Positions 1 through 11,400 of a stretch of 64,000 bases of DNA are shown one piece after another (position 1 is the first letter of the stretch; every line of letters starts with the position of its first letter). Source of the stretch: Undaria pinnatifida. Taxonomy: Eukaryota > Sar > Phaeophyceae > Laminariales > Alariaceae. The notes beneath the pieces are model-generated. The model saw only the letters and a list, made by a program, of their open reading frames with translations. It was not told the origin of the DNA and searched no databases. The stretch is taken from positions 15,534,073-15,598,072 of the forward strand of contig JABAKD010000027.1 of NCBI GenBank assembly GCA_012845835.1, given 5' to 3'. Position numbers and translations under genes: made by a program.

Positions 1-1867
1 GTACTTACTTTTCGGTACACGCTAGGTATCATTACGAGGTATCATGCCAGGTACCGGTACACCAGGTATGTACGTACTACTTGTTAAATCACAAAAAATG
101 CACTCCCAGGTCAGCCCAGCTTAGCTATAGCTCAGCAGCGCAGCGCAGCGCCGTGCGGTACCGTGCCCTGTCGTGCCCTGTCGTGCCCTGCCGTGCCCTG
201 CCGTGCTGCGCTGTGCTGCGCTGTGCTGTGCTTTCTTCCAAACATACAGTACCAGGTATCGTGCCAAGTACCAGGTACCAGGCACCGGTATGTACGTGTG
301 TATTCGTTTTTTTGCTTTTTTTATTGGTTGTCCTCTCTTTGTCCTCTTCATGTTTTGTTTTGTTTTCGCAATTTACACCCATACTGCCGATCAGAGCGTG
401 ATATCGCCAGCAAGCACACAGCAAAACACAGGGCAATGAGCTCTGCACAAGATATTCTTGGCATTATCAAATCGCTTGTTTCAACTTATCATGGGCCTCT
501 TCTTTCTGCCACCTTCACATTTTCTTTTATTCTTGCTTGCGCGAGGGTAGCGGGTGGCGTCAGCCGCCCACGGAGCGGAGCTCGTGAACTTTTTTATATT
601 AATGCAAAAACGTCAGTGACGCTGACCCAGTTGGTGCTCTGCCCAGATAATGGACACCTAGTCGATATGTGCATCATTTGCCAGCCACGTGATGCCGTAT
701 ACTTCGAAGGATAGGTACTTTAGTGTTGGATATCGTATCGAAAATCTCGTTGCATGCATGCATATGTCGAAGTTATAGTTTTTAATGCTCGGATATCGTA
801 TCGAATTTTTCCGTTCACCAATATGTCGATATTGATATATCATATCGGTTTTTTTCGATACAACTGGTACCGAAATATCGGAACTTGTATATTATAAAAA
901 TGAAAATACACTCCAGCTGTGAGATCGAAACTTTTGTCGAAACTCATCTTTGCAAGCTGTGTGTGATACTCCGATCGCGCGTATTACGGGTTGTGTGTCC
1001 TCATTAAGGATATAGGTCGGCGACTCCACTTGCAACTACAGTGTAGCTATCAGGGTCCACAAGGTGATGTTAGTCAGTCTGGGCGCGGAAACTATAAAAC
1101 CCGTTTTTGAGGGGGACAAAATCTGACGGCTGTGGAAGGAAATGCATCAGTTTATCAAGTGAATCCTGTAAATCGAATAACCGGTGAGGGGAGGGCGGAG
1201 TTTTCAAGAACGTGGGGGGCTGGGTTTGACGAAGAGGGAGCGGGGGGGGGGGGGGGCGGGACGGGCGGGGCAGCTCAATCTGTGCGTGAAACTATAAATC
1301 CTGTAAAGGGATAAATCTGACGGTTTTGGAAAGAATGCACCAGTTTATCATGGGGGGGGGGCGGGATGGGCGGGGTAGCTCAATCTGTGCGTGGAAACTA
1401 TAAATCCTTTAAGGGGATAAATCTGACGGTTTTGGAAAAAATGCACCAGTTTATCACGTATATCCTGTAAGTCGTACAATCAGTGAGGAGGGGGCGGAGC
1501 GTTCGAGGGGGTGGGGGTGGGAGTGGGGGGGGGAGGGGGGGGGGCGGGCGAAACATCTATATTTCGTATAGAGCACGTTTTGCCCTCCTTCGGGTGGCAT
1601 CTAAGATCCCTAAATGTCCAAACTTGAGATTTGTAGACGAAACGTCGACAAACGGTTACAATACAGACACCCCTCGTGTTGATTTCCGGTAATTTGCCCA
1701 AGTTCCGTCCAAGTGCTGCTGATATCATATACCGGCACCAGGTACCAGAATCGAACAACCAGATTTCCCCTCCTGCCTACGGTGCTTATATACCCGACAC
1801 CCCCTTCCCCCGGAACACGGTTCGTTTCCTACGTAGATAATCGACTTCCCCTCCCCCCTCCAAAAAG
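1..1867. other. Non-coding left flank with simple repeats and a dispersed repeat copy
   Basis: No exon could be supported here. Positions 1-300 carry many overlapping copies of a TACCAGGTA-type motif and, at about 160-235, a CGTGCCCTGT/C tandem repeat of about 10 bp that creates false open frames. From about 893 a copy of the dispersed repeat R1 begins. Its right part (1085-1480) is a short tandem series of units containing 'ataaatctgacggttttgg', each followed by G-runs. The first domain of the gene starting at 1868 must be completed by an exon upstream, which I could not find, so it may lie outside the window. Confidence 0.6.
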
Positions 1868-2418
1868 GTGCACTTCCTGGGATGGAGCACACGGTCGGAC
1901 GCCGTGATTGGGCGAGTGTCGACCGACATTCAGCCTCCTGGCACGGTCACAAGGCCTTGGCGAGACGACCTCAGAGAGGGATCCGCCGTAGAAGTGCTGA
2001 CACTCAAGGGTGTCTGGGAGGCAGGTGTGGTCGTTCGAGTCGGCCGCAAAGGTGGTGGTGGTAGTGGTGGTGGTGATGGTGGAGGTGGGGATGGTGGTGA
2101 TGCTGGGGGTGGGGGTAATGGTTGGGGTGGTAGTGCTGGTGGGGATGGGTGGGATGGTTGGGGTGGTGATGGGGGTGGGGGGGTTGGTGGTGGTGGTGGT
2201 GGTGGTGGTGGTAGCGGTGGTGGTGGTAGCGGTGGTGGTGGTGGTGATGGTGCTGGTGGTGGTGGTGGTGGGGTTAATGTGGGTGCGGGAAGGCAAGGTG
2301 AAGCACGAGCGGTCTTGGTGGTGAGCGACAGCGGCAAGCGATGGGCTGCCCTTGATGGGGAGGGCATCTGTGAAGAAGGCACACACTTGAAAAAAGTGGA
2401 CTGGACGTCGAATAGTAG
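1868..2418 (+). CDS. Exon with tandem Tudor-knot-like domains split by a polyglycine run
   Basis: The start follows a C-rich tract ending AAAAAG at 1867 and is in phase 0. The donor is AGTAG|GTAAAG, phase 2. The first residues (VHFLGWSTRSD) are the back half of a barrel repeat, so an upstream exon must exist. The second repeat runs from the PWRDDLREGS segment to EEGTHL. Between its strands a (GGT)n-type microsatellite at about 2046-2272 inserts about 75 mostly Gly residues without breaking the frame. The reverse strand shows a long Pro/Thr-rich frame that is only a shadow of this microsatellite. Confidence 0.6.
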
Positions 2419-5400
2419 GTAAAGTGAAGCAAAATTCAAGGGTGTATTTGGTAGATGTATTCGCACCCAGCGAACAAAAATGTAAAACGAAACCAACGTT
2501 GTACGTGGTATGTATCAGATGCATGTGCTGCGCCGCTTGGAAGTGACGAGTACTTGAAAGGCAGCAGCGCGTGCTATCTTCCCGCCCCCCACCAATCACC
2601 GGCCTACGTTTGTCCTCGACCCTCCTCCCCAACCAGCCTTTGGTTTCCGGCCCCCACCGTTGCTATTTGTGACAGCGTTCCGTACAGCCCATGCTAATCT
2701 TCCTAACCCCCCCCTGGTCTGCCCCGCCCCCCCCCACTGCTACTTGCGACCGTCACGCCTCCATCATGCAGCGGCAAAACTTACGGTCCGGCGCCCATGG
2801 CCCCGGGTGCACCTACCAAAGATGCGTTGCCCCGTTTTCCTGGTGGCGTGAAGCGGGTAGCTCTTGTGGGGTCAAGCGGGGGGGGAGCGGCTGCTCAAGG
2901 GTAAGCTCGCGAGTTTTGTGCTGTTTCGAGTTCTTTTTTTTTGCGAATTCTGCTTTTCGCTAAATGACGAGGATTACCATGCTGCGCGCGTGTTGCACAG
3001 CTACTTACATTGCGGTGCGGAGGCATCCCAATACCCCGGCAGCGCGGGCTGCTTTGTGTTGGCCAATCCCGTTGTCATGTCTTTTGGTTCACGTGTTGAC
3101 ACTTGCGGTGGTAAAGGTACACCTTTTTTTGGTCTAAGGTTCCTTCCTCACTTGAGCAGGTTTATACCCTCACCCAAAGCACTCATTTTCATGAAGATGA
3201 AAGTGCAACCCGAATCCCATGGCCTACAGTGGATATAAAACGAAAAAAAATGCAAATTAATGGCGAAAAAAATCCGACGACGATTTTGGGTTAAAAAGGG
3301 TTCAGAAGCCCCGTCATCCAGAAAACATTTGACAAAAAAAAAGTGCTAAAAAGTGGTATACCTTCTTACCGATATGGTAGCACGCGTGTAATATCCCTCT
3401 GGAGCAGTAGAGGTCCCCCAATAGTGCGGTCTGAGTAAGGGCTAGTAAGGGCTAGCAAGGCGATATCCCGATATTAGGTGGTCGAAAATCGTTTGGCGCG
3501 ACTGGGAAGTTGTTTTCATAACTCACCCCCTGGAATGAATGAATGAGGTGGCTAAGGCAGCTTCCCTATATAAGGCGGTCATGTATGTTGCTATCTATAG
3601 TGTATACCATACCACACCACAGCACAGCTTTACTAGGAGACCCCTACTATGACAACACTAATAATACTAATAATACTGCTACTATAATAATACTACTACA
3701 ATAATAGTACTACTACCTAGTATACTGCTAAAATCAAGCTACCCTAATTCCAAGTCAACTTGCCCCCAAGAGCGTATGTACAGTTTTTAACGGGTTCAAC
3801 CCGATGACGTGTTGGTTTGGGTTGTTTTTTTTGCCGTGGAGGGATCATGTCATCTCATCTGCTCGAGGCTCGTTTTATCTTTTTGTTTCTTTATGCGATT
3901 GTGGGACCGCCTCTCTTGCTTGCAGCCGCCCCCGTCACCCTCCTCCACAGGCAGTTGGATGGCGTCCCAATACCAACCTTTAGAAGATTTTGCCTTTAAA
4001 ACTGCACCTTGTTTTTGGCGACAAACTAGACTTGGGATTACCTAGGGACATTGTTTTTGAAGTATTTCAAAAGTTAGCCAGATGGCGTGTTATTGGAACT
4101 TGTTTTGACCACAGACTACCGTAGGTACTGTAGCTTGTACTGCGATGAGTTGATGCGAGAGCAGCATCCACAGCAAGGATTAGTTACTGTGCCTTCTGAC
4201 GATTTACTGGTATGCAGCAAAACATGGTAGCAAAGCGGTACGTTTTCGGCGCGCCAAGGCCTCTTTGACCCTATTTTTTTTTGTGTGCTGTCGCGGGATC
4301 GTCTCTGGTGCTTTGTTGCCGCCTCGTCACCCTCCTTCAGACAATTCGACGGTATGTCTCTGTTGCTTCTAGTCAAGAAGGAGCTCAGCCGTGCGAATCT
4401 TGAGCTGGCGGCGGTGCAATTCGTGGCGTGCGTGGAGCCGCTTGACTCGGCGGCACCGAGCGCCGCGGCGACGCTGTGGGTGATGAGGGGAGACCAAGGC
4501 CTCGTCATCGCCACCCAAGGTAAAAATGGTTGACGTTTGTCTCACATCAGACAGATCACGATCTATACCATCTATATCCTGCATCGAACAGATCATGATC
4601 TATGCAATCTACAGTAGATCGTATGCCTGGCGTAGTAACGTGTTGTACGGGACCTTATGGTTGTTGTTGTTCTCACATTAACTCGCATAATCAAGTCCGT
4701 GGTCACAGGACAGGCTCCAGTCACTCTGGAGCTGAGGAATACCCCAGGGAAAAAACGAAGGCAAACCACAAGTGGTTCACGCATATATCACAGCTGACGC
4801 AATTCATGCCTCCACCAGAAACATATAAAAGTGAAATCGGGAGTCAGTCTACGATGTGCCAGGTCCAGGCCGGTGCATACGTCTCACTACTCACGCCTGG
4901 AGAAACCAAATATTCCGATTGCCACCCAAGGAAGACTACCACGTATATATTACGCGTAGTATCTATCACTACGCATACGCACGACAGGCGTAAGTCAATT
5001 GGAGGAAAAGAAACAAAAAAAAGGAAAAAAGATAAAGGAAAGGAAAGAAAAGAGAAGAAAAAATTATACAGGCCCCACCCTGGAAGCATATGTTATATAC
5101 CTGGTATTATGCAGATCGTACGTGTTATTATCTCGCGTTGTGCGTCGATTTTTGTCTTTTTTTTTGTTCCTCGTCAGGAACGTTGTCGGAAGTCAACCTG
5201 GCAGCGAGAGAGGAGGACGCCAAGGTAGCGTCGGCATTGCGCGCAGGATGTCGAGACGACGAACCGGCGTCCTACCGCGGTGCCCACAAGGCGGTGGAGG
5301 TACCATTGCATGGGCTGGTGGCGATATCGTGCGATGTGTGCGGCGTAAACAGGTAAGCGTCCGGGGCAGGATTGAAAAAATGCCCTTTGGGACCCTCCCG

Positions 5401-8400
5401 GAACCAGCAGTGTTTATTTTTGCACAGTTTTGATGACATTGTTGATACCTGGTAGTTTACAATAACCCCTTAGTGTGTTTCCGCTGCTATTGGATCCGCT
5501 GACTGATATTCGATCTCTCAACACGGCCACTGCTTTTGAACCCCTGCATTGTGGCGAGGAGATAGTGCGAAATTAACAACAGCAACTATATATACGCACT
5601 TCGTCGTCATGACAATACCTACCGCTGTTATTGAAAACCACGTGACTCATAAATGATGTCTCAACAATCCATTCGCCCATGGCCGCTGCAGCCAAGTGTT
5701 CACGGCCGCAAGGGACGTCCAAGCGCCCATCGTAGGCACGGGAGGAAGCTCCTTGGGCTCAGCCATGGCCAAGGGCTGCATCCTCGTGGGCTCCAGCGGA
5801 GGGTCCGTAGCAACTACGAACAAGTCCAAAGCCGTCTCCTACGCGGCCGGCCTGGCCGGGCACTGGGGCCTCCGGTACGACGCGGCCGCTCAGCTAACCC
5901 AGCCGCTTGCCCCCGCGGCTACTTTTGGGGGGTGTCTCACGGCCCATGTGGGGGTGATGGTAGCGGTGGCCCTGGGTGAAGGGGTGTCCGCGGGCGATGA
6001 CGGCTCTACCCCGGCGCAGTGGGTGGTGAGGCTGTGGGGGGCGCTGCCGGTAGTGGCGGCGGCGGTGGCGGCGAGGCAGGTCAGCGGCCTGGGGGACGCG
6101 GCCACTGCAGCGGGTAAGTGGGTGAGAGCGGCGGGGGGGGGGGGGGGGTGCCTCGTTGTTTCTTCCCGCCGCCTTGGCGTGGCGTTTGTGTGGCGGAAAA
6201 TGCACGGCGGGAAATGTGTAGGATGTGCGAGGAATATGCTAGGAAAAATTAGAAAATAAAAGAGTGGGAAATGGGAGGGATGTGCGAGAAAAGTGTGCAG
6301 GGAATGCAGGGAAAAGAGAGGGAAATGCTCATAATAAAAGCGAGGAAAATGAGGCGGAGAGTGAGCAGAACATTCAATGAAGAAAAGAGGCGAAAACGCG
6401 GGAGAAAAAGAGCGGGAAAAGCGCGCGTTCTTTTTGCTATCTCCGGGCGTTAGGGGTAGTTGGAATACGGAGTATAATACCTGGTATGTGCTCTACTGTC
6501 GCAGCAGGACTCGGTCTTCCCCGACTGGCCAGTAGAATTTACGACTTGGGCCAGCTTCAACGAAATGGTTGACAGTCCGGACCGACTCCTCATTTCATCT
6601 TCGTACCAATCATTTTCCTAGACCGCGTTTCGTCGTGCGACCCCCCTTTTTTTAGAGGGCTCGTGCTGTACGATGCGATATGTGTTATCGTCTGTGCGTC
6701 GCTTGGTCCGCTGCTGTGTCTTCGGGCCGCGTATTGGTTTTTTTCCGCCCCGCCGTTATTTTAATTCTGCTACATTAAGTAGCATTTTACCAGGTGTGGC
6801 TCAACATCTGAACATCTAACGTGAACGAGGTTCTTGTTTTGTGTAGTACGTTGGACGTCAGCGCCCGTATCGACCTGAAGACCTGCGACGGCACTGTGGA
6901 CCTTTCCAAACACGCCCGTGCCTACTTTGTTTTTTCGGTTTTCCCTTTTTTTTCCGGCAGGCATCCTCGCCGGTTCGATCTGCAGGGATGACACCTTGGC
7001 CGCCCTCCTTGCGGGAACCTTTGCAGGCATGTATCGAGATTTTTCGGTCGTAACACGCGCCTGAGGGGTTTCCACACCGTGGCGGCATACCCCGCCAATT
7101 ATCACGCCGCCCCTCAGTAATCGCGTCAACTCTCAATATTTATGCCACCCCTCAATAGTCGCGCCACCCGTCAAAGGCCACGTCACGTTCAAATAATCAT
7201 TCCACCCTTGAACAATCGTGAAGAACGCCCCGTCACCTTACGGAGGCATTACGTGGTTGTGGGGTTCGAGGACCGTGTGCTGCTGGTAGCTGCAGGCTAG
7301 GACAGCCAAGAAACCGAGAATCCTTCCTAAAGTCCTTTCTCGTGAACCACTGCAGTTTTAGGGCTTGAAATTTGGAAGAAGTGACCCTGACACCACACTG
7401 CAGATGCGACAAATAAAAGTATAAAGCAGAAATATATTATGTTTAAAATTTGGACTCGATCTCATCGACATTTCCGCGACGACTGAAAAAACACCTTATT
7501 TTTCGCTATTGATAAATTCGTAGTAAAATCGTTGTTCCCGAGCATGGTGGAATTGGTGTTGACAATGCTGAGGACACAAGAAGAAGATCGATATCAGTTT
7601 CATTGCCCAAGTCGTTGCCCGTGAAGAGCTTTGACCAAAACGCGAGCTAAACTTAATTCAAGTAGTGACGAGCACAATCATATGTGCTGCGATGCAGCAG
7701 CAGCTCAGTTCGGAGATGATCGGTATGAGAATGTAACCATGAACCCCGCATTTGTTACGCACGTACAACTTCTTCCAGGCTGGACCATTTCATTTTTTTT
7801 TTTTTTTCCTAGAAGTCGAGGCCGATGTTAATTATTTTTCGGAGTTTTGAGTCGGTCATATCTTTCGGAAAAAACGGAAATAACAAACGATACAGCGCGG
7901 AATGTGTTGGCTGTTGCATGAACAGCCCTGTGTCCAAATTTCACGTTCTACCGGACCCTGCATGATCAATCTCCTCTCCAACCCGGTTTATGGCTGGCCC
8001 AGCTCGTAACTGTATGGAGTGGGCATGGCTTGCTCTCAATGATGTGCCTATGGATGGGCTTCACCAACGGTGGTCCAATGTTGCAGACAACTCGATCAGA
8101 TTCGTTAGTTTTCGCGCTCCACACCGCCGCGCCTCCTTCGCTATCAGGTACTCCCGAATCCCATCTCCATTATAGTGACGAAGCTATTCCGAAATTATCC
8201 CAAAGCAGCAACGGCATCGAATCATCACAATGCCGAAGTTGTCACGAATAGTACCGAAAGCGTCCCGAATACTCCCGAAACTGAAATCCTGATTGTGTTG
8301 TATGTGTCCGGGATAATTCCCAGTAGCCGCACCCGCGAACACCGCACTTGAATTGACAATGGATCAACAGCCATAACAACGTACCAGCTCGACTCAATGC

Positions 8401-11400
8401 CATCTCTTCTGGAGGTCCCGCGGCGTTGATTTTTCGTTTTTCCCCTTTTTTTTTCTCGCTGTTAAGACTACCTCTGCACATTTCTCGCGGACGCCGCGCG
8501 GTGCTCTTTTTTTTGTTTTTGTTTATCCGCTCCTAAGGTTTCCTCTGCTCTAGAATCACCGGAATCGCTCTCGACTGGGGGGTTCCAGCGACGTCCCTAT
8601 CCCTGTACGCTACAGCAACTTCGGGCATCGTATCGGGGGTGACCGTCAGCTTCTTCGTGCCGTTGTTGGAGTGAGTGCTGTCTCCCGGCCGTCATTACCG
8701 CGGAGCAAACACGACAGAATAGGGTAGTTGTTGGCGTCATCGATCACACCCTTTGGCATCTCCAACGCTACAACTAGCGTTAGCGTATGAAGTATAGACG
8801 GCCATCCCGTCACAGGGCGAGACCGTCGGTCACACGTTGAGGAATTTCTCACATTAAAACTAGTGTGTTTTGTCTTGACGGCCGTCCGACACAGGCCTAG
8901 ACTGCCGATACCCGTGTCCCTCTTTTCCACCATACGTAATGCGAAAATGATCATTGGCATGCCATTACAGGCGCAGCCTCCCTGTAGTACCGGCATGTAC
9001 CGGCCAACGAAAACGGAGGTATACCGGAAACTGGCACTTTCGGGTGACTGGCAAAGCGGGTTTCAGCCGTGGCAAGCGATTTGACCGGCACTATAACAGC
9101 AATAGGCACTGTTCAACCGGCACTATAGGGGGACACCTACCGTATACAGTCTTGGGCGATTTTGGTTTCGCCACAGCCCCCCCCCCCCCCCGGCTATACA
9201 CACGATGTGATGCTCGTACGCCAGTGTTTGCACGGGCTTTTTGGGCTCTCCCCTGCCAGAAATCTAGTTTTTTTTCTTTTCTTTTCTTTGGTCACTTTTA
9301 CGTTCCATCTCATCTCATAGGAAAATGTTACCCTTAGCGGGTTTCTGGACACTCCCCCCCGGTGGGTGTCTTCATTCTTGTCGCGCAGAAGGTTCAACGT
9401 TCCTACTGCTCGTCGATGTGCGTCGATTTTTTAGTTGCCCCCCCTCGACCCAAGCGTTTCAAGCGTGACTCTTCCCATGCTCGTAACGTTCACCCGCTTG
9501 CAGGATTGTGTGGGCGATGGTGGTGTCCACGGATACACTGCTTCTGAGGATTGAATCCATCTGGGCACTGGTAGGTTTGGTGTCTGCCTGTTTTTGCTTG
9601 CCTTTTTGTTCCATTTTGCTTGCATTTACAGTACGCGAGACATTTTTGTCCCCTTTAGAGGTGCACCCACCGTTTCGGGGACAAGAATAACTTGAAATTA
9701 GAGTGGCTTGATTTTTGCGTTCTAGTTTTCTTAGTTTTTGTTGCTCATCCTTTCTATTATCTTCACATGTTTTCTCTCTTTCTCCCTCCCTACAGCAGTG
9801 TTGCTCATCCTTTCCATTATCTTCGCATGTTTTCTCTCTTTCTCCCTCCCTACAGCAGTAGTCGTAACTCAGACCCGAGTCACTAAGCAAAGCTCGTCAC
9901 CCCCCTCCCCGCTATCATACGGTAGCGCCTTCACGTGCATGTTCGTTTTTATCGGGAGAAAACTTCGTCCCTTTTGTTCGTTCGTCGACTGGAATCGAAT
10001 TTGTGTATTTAAATCGTAAAGGGTTAACCTCATATACGAGTACCAATCTGGACGCAAATATAAGGACTTTTTGGGCACATATATATTACTTCATCAACGG
10101 TTTCTTTATTTCTGTCCGGGGTGGTACGTATGTATGCAGAACATGGTTTTGGCGCCGGGCTGAAATGTTCGTGTGCAAGGTGTGTCTTACATGTCCCACA
10201 CTTACCTTCAGTATTAAAAATTACTTTTTCATGTTTGGTGCAGAAGTCTAGCGAAGTTTTCTTAGCTCGCTCTTGAAAAATGCTGCCTCGCTAATGTGTG
10301 CTGCTGCGCGATCGGTTTGAGCTCTTTGCGTGTTACATACGTCGTATTGTTGGGTGTTTGTGTTAGGCGCACGGTTTGGTTAATGTTGGTGCAATTATTT
10401 CAAGTACACTCTAAAGAGGGCGTTAGAGGGCGTTAGATTTGAATTCCCCCCGATGAGGTCGACACTAACGCTTTCAAGCTGCAGTAGCGCTTGAAGTGCC
10501 GCATGCACATCAACGCTTTCTCCTCCTCTTTGCCCTTTCATTTTGTTTGGGGGGTTCCGCAAGAGCAGGCAGGAGAATCGGATCTAGATCGACGGACACT
10601 CGTCATTGCTCCTTGCCCGCACAATTTTGTTGGGGTTTCCTCAAGAACAGGCAGGCTTGTCAGTTCTACATCGACGGGTGCTTCTCCTTGATCCTTGCCC
10701 GCACGATTTTTAGAGTTCCCGCACAAACACACGGGAATGTCAAATATATATCAACGCTTAACTCTTTCTTGCCCCTCGCGATTATTAAAGGGTTTCCGCT
10801 TAGCAGGTTGTCGTTAGGGTTTTCGCAGGAGCAGGCTGGGGTGTCGCATCTACATCGACGCTTACTTTTCCGCGCCCTTACGTTTTCGGGGGTTTCCGGT
10901 TGAGCAGGCGGTCGTCGGAGCAGGGATGGGCTGTCTGATGTGTTACGGGTCGAAGGTCGGATGGTATCACAAAGTTTTCCTGCCGGTGATCGTTCTCGAG
11001 CTTGCGGGCGGGGGGGGGTCGATCTGGGGAGCAATCGATCTGTGCGCGCTGTGCATGGTTGCCGCTGGTGAGTCGGAGGGTGCTGCTGTATGCACTGAAC
11101 AAACTTGGTTGGTTCGAAATCGGAAACAAGGTTTTTAACACGCACGGCCGACGTATCATGCGGCTTACAAAGCTGAATATCAATCAAAGCAGATATTACA
11201 AGGGAAATATTGGGCCTGGTTTAGTATTTCTAATCGGTGGAGGACGTTTCTGGAACGTTTATTACTTGGAAGTGTTGTGAGCTTAAGCCTTAATTTTTTC
11301 CCCATCCGCCGGAGGATAAACAAATACAAAAAAAAAAATGCTTACGGGCTAGGGGCTTGGGTTCGGGGTAAAAACACAGCGAGCGGGATGGGATTTGCCC

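Noticed and set aside
1930-2632. Minus-strand Pro/Thr-rich frames
   Set aside because: Shadow of the GGT microsatellite in the plus-strand exon, which carries recognisable barrel motifs and good splice sites.
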